The position numbers and the translations under genes were made by a program. DNA of 64,000 bases. It comes from Simiduia sp. 21SJ11W-1. GTDB lineage: Bacteria; Pseudomonadota; Gammaproteobacteria; Pseudomonadales; Cellvibrionaceae. Location of the stretch: contig NZ_CP090959.1 in assembly GCF_024138675.1 (NCBI RefSeq), positions 2,883,501 through 2,947,500 of the forward strand, in the 5' to 3' direction. Below the pieces are notes generated by a model. It saw only the letters and a program-made list of their open reading frames with translations. It did no database searches and had not been told where the DNA came from. Positions 27,254-38,442 of this stretch are shown piece by piece (the stretch's first letter is position 1; each line of letters opens with the position of its first letter).

Positions 27254-27429
27254 CCCCCTTTTGCATTTATTTTATAAAAACAATTACTTAGATTAGTTTT
27301 ACAGCAATAAGCACAAAAACACGGCAACCACAGCCCCATCGAGCAGCGCACCAAGCGAGCGCCTATACAAAAGCACCAGCCACAGCGCTACGCAAACTTC
27401 ACAAGCCCCTCTCCAGCAAGGCGGCGAAC

Positions 27430-28333
27430 GGCCCGAAGGGTGAGCGCATCGCGCGAATCAACGCCGGACCTTGGTCCGGCCTGGCAAGTAAAAAAAAAGC
27501 CCGATGCGTTAGCATCAGGCTTCTTCAATTGGTGCCCACTAATCGAAGATTAGGACCGCGCAGCGGCCCGGAGGGTGAGCGCACTGCGCGAATCAACGCC
27601 GGACCTTGGTCCGGCCTGGCAGGTAAAAAAAGCCCGATGCGCTAGCATCAGGCTTCTTCAATTGGTGCCCACTAATCGCAGATTAGGACCGCGCAGCGGC
27701 CCGAAGGGTGAGGCATCGCGCGAATCAACGCCGGACCTTGGTCCGGCCTGGCAGGTAAAAAAAAGCCCGATGCGTTAGCATCAGGCTTCTTCAATTGGTG
27801 CCCACTAATCCCAGATTAGGACCGCGCAGCGGCCCGAAGGGTGAGCGCATTGCGCGAATCAACGCCGGACCTTGGTCCGGCCTGGCAAGTAAAAAAAAAA
27901 GCCCGATGCGTTAGCATCAGGCTTCTTCAATTGGTGCCCACTAATCCCAGATTAGGACCGCGCAGCGGCCCGGAGGGTGAGCGCATCGCGCGAATCAACG
28001 CCGGACCTTGGTCCGGCCTGGCAGGTAAAAAAAAGCCCGATGCGTTAGCATCAGGCTTCTTCAATTGGTGCCCACTAATCGCAGATTAGGACCGCGCAGC
28101 GGCCCGAAGGGTGAGCGCATCGCGCGAATCAACGCCGGACCTTGGTCCGGCCTGGCAGGTAAAAAAAAGCCCGATGCGTTAGCATCAGGCTTCTCCAATT
28201 GGTGCCCACTAATCCCAGATTAGGACCGCGCAGCGGCCCGGAGGGTGAGCGCACTGCGCGAATCAACGCCGGACCCTGGTCCGGCCTGGCAGGAAAAAAA
28301 AAGCCCGATGCGTTAGCATCAGGCTTCTTCAAT
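27430..28333 (-). repeat. Tandem array of ~134-bp repeats carrying the tRNA-Leu 3' end
   Basis: Seven copies (six complete, the distal one cut short), spaced 133, 133, 136, 134, 134 and 134 bp by their TTGGTG markers (plus-strand 27529, 27662, 27795, 27931, 28065, 28199; the marker at 28333 is the tRNA itself). Read on the minus strand each complete unit has TGGGCACCA (the last 9 nt of tRNA-Leu), ATTGAAG, a terminator AAGCCTGATGC-TAAC-GCATCGGGCTT with T-run, the palindrome CCGGACCAAGGTCCGG, a GC-rich segment, and a hairpin CTAATC-NNN-GATTAG that leads into the next TGGGCACCA. Copies differ by a few bases and in A-run length. Reading frames inside are by-products of the repeat and are not called. 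Confidence 0.95.
28301..28327 (-). terminator. First of seven identical-type terminators after tRNA-Leu
   Basis: Minus-strand stem AAGCCTGATGC / GCATCGGGCTT (one G.T pair) with TAAC loop, followed by a run of eight or more Ts, 7 nt beyond the tRNA CCA. The same element recurs once per repeat. Confidence 0.85.
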
Positions 28334-28418
28334 TGGTGCCCAAGGCCGGACTTGAACCGGCACGACTTGCGTCACTACCCCCTCAAGATAGCGTGTCTAC
28401 CAATTTCACCACTTGGGC
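28334..28418 (-). tRNA. tRNA-Leu (GAG)
   Basis: 85 nt with encoded CCA and a long variable arm, as expected for Leu. Anticodon loop TTGAGGG gives GAG. D-arm AAGTGGTGAAATTGGTAGACA and T-arm GCCGGTTCAAGTCCGGC are clear. It starts 11 bp after secG, the E. coli secG-leuU arrangement, so it is likely cotranscribed with secG. Its 3' end is the seed of the repeat array. Confidence 0.97.
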
Positions 28419-28429
28419 TAAACCTTTAC

Positions 28430-28777
28430 TCACTGCTCTGGCGCCTGCGGCACCTCATCAGCGGCATCTTCAACTACGGGTACTTCGGCGTCGCCAGCAG
28501 ACTGCTCGACAATGGCGGGAATACCGGCATTGGAAGAAATATCTGCTTTGTTTTTGGCCACAATGGCCAAGCCGAAGCTGGTGATGAAGAAAATCAATGA
28601 AAACACAGCTGTGGCGCGCGAAAAAAAGTTACCACCACCAGAGCTGCCAAATACTGTTTGCGAGGCACCACCACCAAAAGACGCGCCCGCTTCGGCACCT
28701 TTACCTTGCTGCAGCAAGATCAGGCCGATAATGGCCAAAGCTGCAAGCACGTGCACGATAATAATCAACTGTTCCAT
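28430..28777 (-). CDS. secG: Preprotein translocase subunit SecG
   Basis: 115 residues. Two membrane helices (LIIIVHVLAALAIIGLILLQQ and AVFSLIFFITSFGLAIVA) around the conserved loop GKGAEAGASFGGGASQTVFGSSGGGNFFSR. The acidic Pro/Ala C-terminal tail is variable in the family. It assists SecYE during protein export. Between tpiA and tRNA-Leu. Confidence 0.96.
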   Translation of the reverse strand: MEQLIIIVHVLAALAIIGLILLQQGKGAEAGASFGGGASQTVFGSSGGGNFFSRATAVFSLIFFITSFGLAIVAKNKADISSNAGIPAIVEQSAGDAEVPVVEDAADEVPQAPEQ

Positions 28778-28798
28778 AATATTCTCTACATTCGAGCC

Positions 28799-29542
28799 TT
28801 AAGCCAAGTGACTTATAGCACTCTCACAAATTTTGCTGAACTCAACACTGTCAAGCGCCGCTCCGCCCACCAAGGCGCCATCAATATCTGGCTGCTTGAA
28901 CAGCTCATCGGCATTGGCAGATTTCACGCTGCCGCCGTATAGCACACTTACGCGGCTACCGGCTGAACCCAGCTGCTCGCGAATGGCTGCGTGCACTGCC
29001 TGGGCTTGCTCAGGTGTTGCCGTTTTACCGGTGCCAATGGCCCATACCGGCTCATAGGCAACCACGATTTCGCTAACATCTTCAACCGCTTCTATAACTG
29101 CGGCCAACTGCCGTGCTACCACAGCAAATGTTTGCTCTTGCTCGCGCTCTGTAAGGGTTTCCCCTACGCAGACTACCGGCGTGACACCTGCAGCCAACGC
29201 CGCCTTTGTCTTTGCCGCCACCAGCGCATCCGACTCTGCCTGATACTCCCGGCGCTCGGAGTGGCCAACAATCGCATACTCACAGCCGACATCTTTTAAC
29301 ATGGCACCGCTGCACTGGCCGGTAAAGGCACCATTGGCTAGCTGATCGCTCACATCTTGCGCTGCCAGTGCAATACCTGCGCGCTGAAACCGCTCACTCA
29401 GCACCGCCAGGTAAGGCGCAGGCGCTGCGATTGCGACATCCACAACGGCGGCCTCCGGAATTCTGAAACCCTCAAGCCACTGCGCATTGGCAGCGTGCGA
29501 GCCGTTCATCTTCCAATTGCCCATCACCAGCGGACGACGCAT
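28799..29542 (-). CDS. tpiA: Triosephosphate isomerase
   Basis: 247 residues. Interconverts DHAP and glyceraldehyde-3-phosphate. Active-site residues: Lys in GNWKMNGS, His in IVGHSERR, Glu in VAYEPVWAIGTG, and the phosphate loop region LYGGSVKSANA. TIM-barrel of normal length. Lies 21 nt before secG, likely one transcript. Confidence 0.98.
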   Translation of the reverse strand: MRRPLVMGNWKMNGSHAANAQWLEGFRIPEAAVVDVAIAAPAPYLAVLSERFQRAGIALAAQDVSDQLANGAFTGQCSGAMLKDVGCEYAIVGHSERREYQAESDALVAAKTKAALAAGVTPVVCVGETLTEREQEQTFAVVARQLAAVIEAVEDVSEIVVAYEPVWAIGTGKTATPEQAQAVHAAIREQLGSAGSRVSVLYGGSVKSANADELFKQPDIDGALVGGAALDSVEFSKICESAISHLA

Positions 29543-29733
29543 AGATTCTCCTTGCTATAGGTCGCACCCAAGGGCGACTTATTTGCTCCCAATAGCGCAG
29601 GCGAAGCCTGGCAGGGGGCTTGAACACACCACACTCATGGGTGCCTCTCAAGCGGGCGCCAATGTTAGCGAAGTCGGTGCCGAGATACAACGGCTTTTTG
29701 CTCACTAAATCAATCAATTAGCAGGCGCACTAA

Positions 29734-31074
29734 CTAGGCGCCCACAGCGGCCTGAACCACCTCTGCAAGCTCGGCGGCCAACTTCTTGACGGCGCCTGCC
29801 TCATCGCCTTCAACCATCACCCGCACCACAGGCTCAGTGCCCGAGGGGCGCAAAAGCACGCGCCCGCGCCCGGCCAGCACAGATTCGGTTTCAGCAATGG
29901 CCGACTGTATAGAGGCGTTGCCCGCCAGCAACGATTTGTCTTTCACCCGCACATTTATCATGGTTTGCGGGCACTTGGTCATGGCGGATTTCAATTCGTG
30001 CAACCCCTTGCCGGTAGACACCATGGCGAGCAGCACCTGAAGGGCGGCCACAATGCCATCACCGGTGGTGGTTAAGTCGCCACAGATAATGTGCCCGGAA
30101 GATTCACCACCCAGATCCCAGCCGTTGTTGCGCATGGCTTCAATCACGTAACGGTCGCCCACATCGGCACGCACCAGGTCTACACCGATGTTTTTCAGGC
30201 CCAGCTCAAATCCGAAGTTGCTCATGAGCGTGCCCACCACACCGGGGCATTCACGACCCTGTTCTATGCGGTGCGCGGCAATGATATACAAAATCTCATC
30301 GCCATCGACCACCTGGCCTTTGTGATCTACAAAACAGACGCGGTCGCCGTCGCCATCAAAGGCAATGCCTAGGTCGGCGCCCAGCTCCAACACTTTTTCG
30401 CGCAGCACTTCGGGCTTTGTGGAGCCGCACGCGCGGTTGATGTTGGTGCCGTTCGGCTCGTTGGCAATGGGCACCACCTTGGCACCCAGCTCACGGAACA
30501 CGTCCGGCGCCACGTGATAGGTGGCGCCGTTGGCGCAATCCACCACTATTTTGAGGCCCTGCAGAGAAAAGCCCCAAGGCAAGGTGCCCTTACAAAATTC
30601 AATGTAACGCCCGGCGGCATCTTCAATGCGACGCGCCTTGCCCAGCCGCTCGGCGGTGGACATCGGCTCATCCAGCATTTGCTCAATTTTAAGCTCTACG
30701 CTGTCTGGCAGTTTGGTGCCTGAACCGCTGAAGAATTTGATGCCGTTGTCGCCATAGGGGTTGTGCGAAGCACTGATAACAATACCGGCTTGCGCTTGAA
30801 AGGTGCGGGTTAAATAGGCGATGGCAGGCGTTGGCATGGGGCCGAGCAGCCCCACATCCACACCGGCGTTAATCAAGCCCGCCTGCAATGCAGATTCGAA
30901 CATGTAACCGCTAATGCGCGTATCTTTACCAATCAAGATGCGCTTGGGGCCCTCAAAGCGCTCCCCCAGCACATGGCCGGCCGCCCAGCCGAGCTTCAGC
31001 ATAAAGTCTGGGGTAATGGGGAATTCACCCACGGCACCGCGAATACCGTCGGTACCAAAATATTTACGAGTCAT
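29734..31074 (-). CDS. glmM: Phosphoglucosamine mutase
   Basis: 446 residues. Makes glucosamine-1-phosphate for UDP-GlcNAc, feeding peptidoglycan and LPS. Phosphoserine loop [17 protein letters not shown], metal loop [12 protein letters not shown], sugar loop GGESSGH, and phosphate site [19 protein letters not shown] 31074 ([13 protein letters not shown]) is the family start. folP follows the usual neighbour order. The 190 nt to tpiA show no gene. Confidence 0.98.
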   Translation of the reverse strand: MTRKYFGTDGIRGAVGEFPITPDFMLKLGWAAGHVLGERFEGPKRILIGKDTRISGYMFESALQAGLINAGVDVGLLGPMPTPAIAYLTRTFQAQAGIVISASHNPYGDNGIKFFSGSGTKLPDSVELKIEQMLDEPMSTAERLGKARRIEDAAGRYIEFCKGTLPWGFSLQGLKIVVDCANGATYHVAPDVFRELGAKVVPIANEPNGTNINRACGSTKPEVLREKVLELGADLGIAFDGDGDRVCFVDHKGQVVDGDEILYIIAAHRIEQGRECPGVVGTLMSNFGFELGLKNIGVDLVRADVGDRYVIEAMRNNGWDLGGESSGHIICGDLTTTGDGIVAALQVLLAMVSTGKGLHELKSAMTKCPQTMINVRVKDKSLLAGNASIQSAIAETESVLAGRGRVLLRPSGTEPVVRVMVEGDEAGAVKKLAAELAEVVQAAVGA

Positions 31075-31151
31075 TGAATGTGTCCTATGTGGCGTCCATG
31101 CAGGAGGCAAAATAATGCAAACCGCCGATTCTACTGGAAATATGGCAGCCG

Positions 31152-31985
31152 CTAAAGTTGGCCGTGCACGGCAGTCAGCACCTTGAGTAGATCGCAGGTT
31201 TCCGCCACATCATGCACGCGCAATATGTGGGCGCCGGCCTGGGCTGCCAGTAGCGCAAATGCCAGGCTGCCCGCAAGCCGCTCTGGCACCTCGCGACCGC
31301 ATATCTGCCCCACCATGGATTTACGCGACACACCCACCAGCAAAGGGTACTGCTTTGCAAAATGGCTGATCGCCCGGAACAGTTGCAAATTGTGTTCAAG
31401 GGATTTACCAAACCCGAAACCCGGATCAAGTATCAGGCGATCAGGCCCTATGCCCGCGGCCAGGCACGCCTGCACCCGCTCGCCTAAAAACTGCTCAACT
31501 TCTGCCACAACATCAGAATATTGCGGGGCTGCCTGCATGGTTTTGGGCTTGCCGCGCATGTGCATTAAACACACGGGCAAGCCCGTGGCGGCCGCTGCTG
31601 ATAGCGCGCCTTCTGCGGTGAGCGCACGCACATCGTTAATCAGGCCCGCGCCACCGCGGGCGGCTGCAGTCATCACGCTCGCCCTGCTGGTATCCACGCT
31701 AATGACCGCAGAAAAGCGCGCGCAAAGCGCCTCTACCACAGGTACAACCCGATCGAGTTCTGCCTGCTCGGGCACAGGCTCGGCACCGGGGCGCGTGGAT
31801 TCGCCGCCCACATCCAATATGCTGGCACCGGCGGCCAGCATGCCGGCCGCCTCATCAATCACCCGCTCAATGCGCAGCCCGCCATCAAAAAAGCGCCCGC
31901 CATCGCTGAAGGAGTCTGGTGTGACATTGAGTATGCCCATGACCTGTGGGCGCGAAAGATCAAGCGTAGGTGCACCAAAAATCAT
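31152..31985 (-). CDS. folP: Dihydropteroate synthase
   Basis: 277 residues. Joins p-aminobenzoate to the pterin pyrophosphate in folate synthesis; the sulfonamide target. Signatures [49 protein letters not shown] and GVSRKSMVG. Between ftsH and glmM, as is usual. Confidence 0.98.
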   Translation of the reverse strand: MIFGAPTLDLSRPQVMGILNVTPDSFSDGGRFFDGGLRIERVIDEAAGMLAAGASILDVGGESTRPGAEPVPEQAELDRVVPVVEALCARFSAVISVDTSRASVMTAAARGGAGLINDVRALTAEGALSAAAATGLPVCLMHMRGKPKTMQAAPQYSDVVAEVEQFLGERVQACLAAGIGPDRLILDPGFGFGKSLEHNLQLFRAISHFAKQYPLLVGVSRKSMVGQICGREVPERLAGSLAFALLAAQAGAHILRVHDVAETCDLLKVLTAVHGQL

Positions 31986-32090
31986 TCAATACCTCATTGA
32001 GTAGCGGTTCGCACACCGCTTGGGATAGTTGCTAATCAAAGCGCATAAAACCTGCAGAAATCCCGCACCACGTAATTCAATACATCATAA

Positions 32091-32119
32091 AAAAACACCA
32101 GCGCAAGGCTGGTGTTTTT
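32091..32119 (-). terminator. ftsH terminator
   Basis: 12-bp stem AAAAACACCAGC / GCTGGTGTTTTT, 2 nt after the ftsH stop; T-rich on both flanks. It separates ftsH from folP transcription. Confidence 0.85.
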
Positions 32120-32121
32120 AA

Positions 32122-34044
32122 TCAGTGATCCTTGGCCGGCCCGCCGATTGGGCTTGAGGGCTTATCAGGATCTTTCCCGTCGTGCGATTCCTCGCCGCGG
32201 CCACCTTTGATGTGGCCGTTGAAATCGTTGTCGTCCCAATCCCTTGGCGGGCGCACCTTGCGACGGGCCATCAAGTCATCAACCTGCTCGGCATCAATGG
32301 TTTCGTATTCCATCAAGGCGTCTTTCATGGCCTCAAGAATATCGCGATTATCTTCAAGAATTTTGGTTGCACGGGTGTAACAGCTATCCACAATGCGGCG
32401 CACTTCTTCATCAATCATGCGCGAGGTGCCATCAGAGTGGGCAGCGTGGAAGGTGCCCGGGTAGGCGCCCTCTTCTTCACCGTAATTGAGCGGGCCCAAT
32501 TTTTCCGACAACCCCCACTTGGTAACCATATTGCGCGCAAGCTGGGTGGCGCGCTCAATATCGTTGGAGGCACCGGTGGTAACGCCCTCAAAGCCCAGGG
32601 TCATTTCCTCGGCAATGCGGCCACCAAACAGCGTGCACAACTGGGATTCCAGCGCGCGCTTGCTCAGGCTGTACTTGTCGTCTTCGGGCAAGAACTGGGT
32701 TACACCCAAGGCCCGGCCACGGGGAATAATGGTGACCTTGTGCACAGGGTCGTGCTCTGGCACCAAGCGGCCAACAATGGCGTGGCCCGCCTCGTGGTAG
32801 GCGGTGTTTTCCTTTTCTTTCTCGCCCATCACCATGGTCTTGCGCTCGGCACCCATCATGATTTTATCGCGGGCTTTTTCGAACTCTTCCATGGTTACCA
32901 GGCGCTTGTTGGCACGGGCGGCGAACAAAGCGGCCTCATTCACAAGGTTGGCAAGATCCGCACCAGAGAAGCCAGGGGTTCCGCGCGCAATAATGGATGC
33001 CTGCACTTTTTCATCCAAGGGCACTTTGCGCATGTGCACTTTCAGAATTTGCTCGCGCCCGCGAATATCCGGCAAGCCTACAAACACTTGGCGATCAAAG
33101 CGGCCGGGGCGCAAGAGGGCCTTGTCGAGCACATCCGGGCGGTTGGTGGCAGCAATCACGATGATGCCTTCATTGCCTTCAAAACCGTCCATCTCAACCA
33201 GCAGCTGGTTCAGGGTTTGCTCGCGCTCATCATGGCCACCGCCATGGCCGCCGCCACGGTGGCGGCCCACGGCATCAATTTCATCAATAAAGATAATACA
33301 AGGCGCCTGCTTCTTGGCCTGATCGAACATGTCGCGCACGCGCGAAGCACCCACGCCCACAAACATTTCAACAAAATCTGAGCCGGAAATAGAGAAGAAA
33401 GGCACCTTGGCTTCGCCTGCAATGGCCTTGGCCAGCAGGGTTTTACCGGTACCGGGTGGGCCCGCCATCAACACGCCCCGTGGGATCTGGCCGCCCAAGC
33501 GCTGAAAGCGCGATGGGTCACGCAGGAACTCCACCAGCTCCTGCACTTCTTCTTTGGCTTCATCCACACCGGCTACGTCTGCAAATGTGGTTTTAATCTG
33601 GTCTTCACCCAGCAGCCGCGCCTTGCTTTTGCCAAAGCTCATGGGGCCGCCACGGCCGCCACCACCGCCCTGCATCTGGCGCATAAAGAACATAAAAACG
33701 GCAATAATCAGTAAAATCGGGAAACTTGCGAAAAACAGCTGCTGCCAGAATCCGGCCTGCTCGGGCTGTTTACCTACCACCTTGACGTTGTGGTTGAGCA
33801 GATCATCCATCAATTTCATATCCACCAAATTCGGGCGAATCGTTGTGAATTGCGAACCGTCTGCCTGGCGGGTCCCCTCGATGACCAGGCCATCGATTTT
33901 CACCTCCTTCACCCTGTCGGCCTGCACTTCCAGTACAAACTCCGAGTAAGGAATTTCCTGCTTATTTGGGGTGGCACTAAAGTTCTGGAATACCGATAAC
34001 AGCACAGCGGCGATAATCAGCCACAGAACTAGATTTTTTGCCAT
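32122..34044 (-). CDS. ftsH: ATP-dependent zinc metalloprotease FtsH
   Basis: 640 residues. Membrane-bound AAA+ protease acting on sigma-32, LpxC and unassembled membrane proteins in other bacteria. Two membrane helices ([32 protein letters not shown]) around a periplasmic domain; Walker [13 protein letters not shown]; Walker [13 protein letters not shown]; second region of homology [18 protein letters not shown]; zinc site HEAGH. ATG 34044 chosen over TTG 34053. rlmE, normally directly upstream, is absent. Confidence 0.98.
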   Translation of the reverse strand: MAKNLVLWLIIAAVLLSVFQNFSATPNKQEIPYSEFVLEVQADRVKEVKIDGLVIEGTRQADGSQFTTIRPNLVDMKLMDDLLNHNVKVVGKQPEQAGFWQQLFFASFPILLIIAVFMFFMRQMQGGGGGRGGPMSFGKSKARLLGEDQIKTTFADVAGVDEAKEEVQELVEFLRDPSRFQRLGGQIPRGVLMAGPPGTGKTLLAKAIAGEAKVPFFSISGSDFVEMFVGVGASRVRDMFDQAKKQAPCIIFIDEIDAVGRHRGGGHGGGHDEREQTLNQLLVEMDGFEGNEGIIVIAATNRPDVLDKALLRPGRFDRQVFVGLPDIRGREQILKVHMRKVPLDEKVQASIIARGTPGFSGADLANLVNEAALFAARANKRLVTMEEFEKARDKIMMGAERKTMVMGEKEKENTAYHEAGHAIVGRLVPEHDPVHKVTIIPRGRALGVTQFLPEDDKYSLSKRALESQLCTLFGGRIAEEMTLGFEGVTTGASNDIERATQLARNMVTKWGLSEKLGPLNYGEEEGAYPGTFHAAHSDGTSRMIDEEVRRIVDSCYTRATKILEDNRDILEAMKDALMEYETIDAEQVDDLMARRKVRPPRDWDDNDFNGHIKGGRGEESHDGKDPDKPSSPIGGPAKDH

Positions 34045-34360
34045 ATCATTCAAAGGGTTACCCTCACATCATTACGTCAGCAAGTTACTTTGCAACCGGG
34101 ATTTCCGGGGTGTTTTACCAAGGCGGTATGCATACCTATCAGCATGATACAGCTACGCACCGGTGTAAATGGTGGATTTCACAGCGAAGGACAAAAGCCC
34201 ACACAAAGCCGACCAATTGAGCCGTTGGGGTAAAATGGGGGCCAAGTGCGAAAATACAAGCACCGCCCACCAATTGCACCGACTGACTGCTAACTTTAGG
34301 CTACAATGCCGGCTCTGGGGTATGAGCCCCAATACGATTAGATAGAGTTCAGGATTTTAT
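34045..34360. other. 316-bp divergent gap between ftsH and yhbY; no gene seen
   Basis: The usual neighbour rlmE (about 620 bp) would not fit and no SAM-methyltransferase motif is found in any frame. TACAAT at 34302-34307 is a possible -10 for yhbY but lacks a well-spaced -35. Confidence 0.6.
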
Positions 34361-34663
34361 ATGCCAGTCAGTGCAGAGCGCAGAAAACAGTTTCGACAAA
34401 TTGGTCACAACCTCAAACCCGTGGTTATGGTCGCCGAGAAAGGCTTATCAGAGGGTGTTCTGGAAGAGCTTAACCGCGCCCTGGAAGATCACGAGCTGAT
34501 TAAAGTGAAGATGGTGATCAACGATCGAGACGCACGCAAGGCTGCCATTGAAGCCATGTGCAAGGCCGCCAGGGCCGAGGTTATTCAGGAAATCGGCAAG
34601 ATCGCCCTGATTTTCCGCGCCGCACGCGAGCCCAACCCCAAGCTTTCCAACATCCTACGCTGA
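34361..34663 (+). CDS. yhbY: Ribosome assembly RNA-binding protein YhbY (CRM domain)
   Basis: 100 residues, a single CRM domain: RRKQFRQIGHNLKPVVMVAEKGLSEGVLEELNRALEDHELIKVKMV with the GxxG-like loop region. It associates with pre-50S particles in E. coli. Divergent from ftsH and convergent with greA, the Pseudomonas-like layout. Confidence 0.96.
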   Translation: MPVSAERRKQFRQIGHNLKPVVMVAEKGLSEGVLEELNRALEDHELIKVKMVINDRDARKAAIEAMCKAARAEVIQEIGKIALIFRAAREPNPKLSNILR

Positions 34664-34695
34664 TTGGCAAGGGCGCCCAAAGGCGCCCGTCACCC

Positions 34696-35172
34696 CTAGC
34701 GGTGATACACCGCGTCTATTTCGTACTCCACTTCACCCGCGGGCGTGCGCACCAACGCCACATCGCCCACTTCTTTGCCAATCAAAGCACGGGCAATAGG
34801 TGAGGTAACCGAGATCATATTGGCTTTAACATCGGCTTCATCTTCACCCACAATTTTGTAGGTTTGAATGGCATCGGTTTCCAGGTTCAAAATATCTACG
34901 GTGGTACCGAAAATAACCTTATCGCCCTCCGGAATGGTGGAGATGTCGATCACCTGCGCATTACTCAGTTTGGCTTCAATTTCCTGAATCCGCCCCTCGC
35001 AAAAACCCTGCTGTTCACGCGCTGCGTGGTATTCGGCATTTTCTTTTAAATCGCCGTGCTCGCGGGCTTCTGCAATGGCCGTAACAATGCGCGGGCGCTC
35101 AACTTTTTTCAGATGCTCGAGCTCGGCGCGCAACTTCTCGGCGCCGGCTACGGTCATTGGATATTTGGTCAT
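34696..35172 (-). CDS. greA: Transcription elongation factor GreA
   Basis: 158 residues. Coiled-coil N-domain ([52 protein letters not shown] in part) with the catalytic acidic tip DLKENAEY, and an FKBP-like C-domain ending [14 protein letters not shown]. It stimulates transcript cleavage in backtracked polymerase. Its ATG overlaps the carB stop (ATGA), so it is translated with carAB. Confidence 0.98.
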   Translation of the reverse strand: MTKYPMTVAGAEKLRAELEHLKKVERPRIVTAIAEAREHGDLKENAEYHAAREQQGFCEGRIQEIEAKLSNAQVIDISTIPEGDKVIFGTTVDILNLETDAIQTYKIVGEDEADVKANMISVTSPIARALIGKEVGDVALVRTPAGEVEYEIDAVYHR

Positions 35173-38100
35173 GCATGTATCCTCTTATGCAGATCTTGCA
35201 GGCGGCGAACCTCTGTCTTTAACCCGAAACGCAAGGCAACACACAGCGCTTCTGCCGCTGCCAGCGTAGTGGTGTAATAGACGCGATGGCCCTCTGCGCC
35301 CCGGCGAATAGACGCCGAGTCTTTAATGGCTTGCTTGCCCTCGGTTGTGTTGATAATCAAATCGATTTCATCGTTTTTGATCATGTCCACAATGTGCGGG
35401 CGCCCTTCTGTCACCTTATTGACGATCTGTACCGGCACACCCGCAGCTTCAATTACCGCCGCAGTGCCCCGGGTCGCCACAAGCTCAAAGCCCAAATCTG
35501 CCAGTTCTTTGGCCACGGTCAACATGCCGTCTTTATCGAAGTCGCGCACTGAAATGAACGCGCGCCCCTTGGTGGGCAGCACATCACCGGCACCCAACTG
35601 CGCCTTGGCAAAAGCTTCGGCAAAGGTTTCGCCCACCCCCATTACCTCGCCCGTTGAGCGCATTTCCGGGCCCAGAATCGGGTCTACCGTTGGGAACTTG
35701 TTAAAGGGGAATACAGCCTCTTTAACGCTGTAGAAATCTGGCACGATTTCCGATGTAAAACCCTGCTCGGCAAGGCTTCGGCCGGCCTGGCAACGGGCCG
35801 CAACTTTCGCGAGCGACACACCAATGCACTTAGACACAAACGGCACGGTACGCGAGGCGCGCGGGTTTACTTCAATTACGTAAATCTCGCCGTCTTGATA
35901 AGCAAGCTGCACGTTCATCAAACCCACAACACCCAACTCCAGGGCCATTTTGCGCACTTGCTCGCGCATTTCATTTTGCACGTCCTTATCCAGTGAATAA
36001 GGCGGCAGCGAACAGGCCGAGTCACCGGAGTGAACACCGCACTGCTCAATGTGCTGCATGATGGCACCAATCACCACTTCTTTTCCGTCGGAGACGGCAT
36101 CAATATCCACTTCAATGGCATTGTTAAGGAAGTGATCTAGCAACACCGGCGCATCATCAGATACCTGCACGGCTTCGCGCATGTATTGCTTGAGCTCGGC
36201 TTCGTTGTACACAATTTCCATGGCGCGGCCACCCAACACGTAGCTGGGGCGCACCACCAAGGGGTAGCCCACGGCCTCGGCTGCGCGCAGCGCTTCTTCC
36301 GTTGAGCGCACAATGGCGTTGGAGGGCTGCTTCAAGCCCAAGCGAATCACCATTTGTTGGAAGCGCTCGCGATCTTCGGCGCGATCAATGGCCTCAGGGG
36401 ATGTACCAATGATCGGCACGCCGGCCTCTTCCAGTGCGCGGGCAAGTTTAAGCGGCGTTTGGCCACCAAATTGCACAATCACGCCTTTAGGTTTTTCCAG
36501 CGCTACAATTTCCAACACATCTTCAAGGGTAACCGGTTCAAAGAACAGGCGATCACTGGTATCGAAATCCGTGGACACTGTTTCCGGATTACAGTTCACC
36601 ATGATGGTTTCAAAACCGTCTTCGCGCATGGCGAGCGCTGCGTGTACACAGCAGTAATCAAACTCAATGCCCTGGCCAATGCGGTTGGGGCCACCACCGA
36701 GCACCAGAATTTTATCGCGATCAGAGGGCGCTGCCTCACACTCTTGCTCGTAGGTAGAGTACATGTAGGCAGTGGAGGTAGAAAATTCTGCGGCGCAGGT
36801 ATCCACACGCTTGTAAACCGGGCGAATATCCAGGCTATGGCGGTGCTTGCGGAAGGTTTTTTCGGTAACACCCAAGAGTGTGGCCAAGCGTTTATCGGAG
36901 AAGCCCTTGCGCTTTAAGGCAAACATCTTATCGGCATCTATGGCCGATAAGGCCATGGAGGCAAGTGCGGTTTCCTCTTTCACAATGTCTTCAATTTGCA
37001 CCAAAAACCACGGGTCGATGAACGAGGCTTCAAACACCTGCTCAACAGTCATACCCGCGCGGAAGGCATCTGCCACATACCAAATGCGGTTGGCACCGGG
37101 TGTGGTTAAATCGCGACGGATTTTGGTGAGCGCATCGGCCTCTGTGAGATCAACAATGGGCTCAAATCCTGCGCTGCCCACTTCCAGGCCGCGCAGGGCT
37201 TTTTGTACGGATTCCTGGAAGGTGCGCCCGATGGCCATCACCTCACCCACAGATTTCATCTGCGTGGTCAGGCGGGCATCGGCATCGCCGAATTTTTCGA
37301 AGGTAAAGCGCGGCACCTTAGTGACCACGTAATCAATGGAGGGCTCAAACGAGGCAGGCGTGGCGCCGCCGGTAATTTCGTTTTGCAGCTCATCGAGGGT
37401 GTAACCCACAGCCAGCTTGGCGGCAATCTTGGCGATGGGAAAGCCCGTGGCTTTGGAAGCCAGCGCCGAAGAGCGCGAAACGCGCGGGTTCATTTCAATA
37501 ACAACCAACCGGCCGGTTTTGGGATCTACGGCAAACTGTACGTTAGAGCCACCGGTTTCAACGCCAATCTCACGCAGCACCGCCACCGAGGCGTTACGCA
37601 TGATTTGGTATTCTTTATCGGTGAGGGTTTGCGCCGGCGCCACGGTGATTGAATCACCTGTGTGCACACCCATCGGGTCGAAGTTTTCGATAGAGCACAC
37701 GATAATGCAGTTATCGTTTTTATCGCGCACCACTTCCATTTCGTACTCTTTCCAACCAATGAGCGATTCATCAATCAACAGCTCGTTGGTGGGCGACAAA
37801 TCCAAACCGCGGGTACAAATCTCTTCAAACTCTTCCCAGTTATAGGCAATACCGCCGCCGGAGCCTCCCATGGTGAACGATGGGCGAATAATGCACGGGA
37901 AACCGAACTCTTTAGGCACTTCGCGCGCCTGCTCCATGGTGTGTACGATTTTCGCACGCGCACACTCAAGGCCGATTTTTTTCATGGCCTGATCGAACAA
38001 CTCGCGGTCTTCGGCTTTATTGATGGCCTCTTCATTGGCGCCAATCAATTCGACATTGTACTTTTCAAGCACGCCGTGCTTGTGCAGTGCCAGCGCGCAG

Positions 38101-38390
38101 TTGAGCGCTGTTTGCCCACCCATGGTGGGCAGCACCGCATCCGGGCGCTCTTTTTCAATAATCGCCGCCACCGTTTGCCACTCGATGGGCTCGATGTAGG
38201 TGGCATCGGCCATGGCCGGGTCGGTCATGATGGTGGCGGGGTTGGAGTTCACCAAAATTACGCGGTAACCCTCTTCGCGCAATGCCTTACAGGCCTGTGC
38301 GCCGGAGTAGTCGAATTCACACGCCTGGCCAATCACGATGGGGCCGGCGCCGAGGATCAGGATACTTTTAATGTCAGTTCTTTTTGGCAT
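35169..38390 (-). CDS. carB: Carbamoyl-phosphate synthase large subunit
   Basis: 1073 residues, standard. Two ATP-grasp halves: the first starts [23 protein letters not shown], the second [22 protein letters not shown]. Oligomerisation and C-terminal MGS-like allosteric domains ([34 protein letters not shown]) follow. Supplies carbamoyl phosphate for arginine and pyrimidines. Order carA-carB-greA; 52 nt after carA. Confidence 0.98.
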   Translation of the reverse strand: MPKRTDIKSILILGAGPIVIGQACEFDYSGAQACKALREEGYRVILVNSNPATIMTDPAMADATYIEPIEWQTVAAIIEKERPDAVLPTMGGQTALNCALALHKHGVLEKYNVELIGANEEAINKAEDRELFDQAMKKIGLECARAKIVHTMEQAREVPKEFGFPCIIRPSFTMGGSGGGIAYNWEEFEEICTRGLDLSPTNELLIDESLIGWKEYEMEVVRDKNDNCIIVCSIENFDPMGVHTGDSITVAPAQTLTDKEYQIMRNASVAVLREIGVETGGSNVQFAVDPKTGRLVVIEMNPRVSRSSALASKATGFPIAKIAAKLAVGYTLDELQNEITGGATPASFEPSIDYVVTKVPRFTFEKFGDADARLTTQMKSVGEVMAIGRTFQESVQKALRGLEVGSAGFEPIVDLTEADALTKIRRDLTTPGANRIWYVADAFRAGMTVEQVFEASFIDPWFLVQIEDIVKEETALASMALSAIDADKMFALKRKGFSDKRLATLLGVTEKTFRKHRHSLDIRPVYKRVDTCAAEFSTSTAYMYSTYEQECEAAPSDRDKILVLGGGPNRIGQGIEFDYCCVHAALAMREDGFETIMVNCNPETVSTDFDTSDRLFFEPVTLEDVLEIVALEKPKGVIVQFGGQTPLKLARALEEAGVPIIGTSPEAIDRAEDRERFQQMVIRLGLKQPSNAIVRSTEEALRAAEAVGYPLVVRPSYVLGGRAMEIVYNEAELKQYMREAVQVSDDAPVLLDHFLNNAIEVDIDAVSDGKEVVIGAIMQHIEQCGVHSGDSACSLPPYSLDKDVQNEMREQVRKMALELGVVGLMNVQLAYQDGEIYVIEVNPRASRTVPFVSKCIGVSLAKVAARCQAGRSLAEQGFTSEIVPDFYSVKEAVFPFNKFPTVDPILGPEMRSTGEVMGVGETFAEAFAKAQLGAGDVLPTKGRAFISVRDFDKDGMLTVAKELADLGFELVATRGTAAVIEAAGVPVQIVNKVTEGRPHIVDMIKNDEIDLIINTTEGKQAIKDSASIRRGAEGHRVYYTTTLAAAEALCVALRFGLKTEVRRLQDLHKRIHA

Positions 38391-38442
38391 TGCTGTCTGG
38401 CCTGAAGCTTAAAGTGTTTAAAAAGGGTTAGAGGGCGCCGAT

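Noticed and set aside
27575-28332. Protein-coding repeats inside the tRNA-Leu array
   Set aside because: The frames are made of the same translated repeat, run through terminators and A-runs, and lack ribosome sites.
27430-28333. CRISPR array
   Set aside because: Units are about 134 bp and repeated in full, with no short repeat plus unique spacer pattern and no cas genes.
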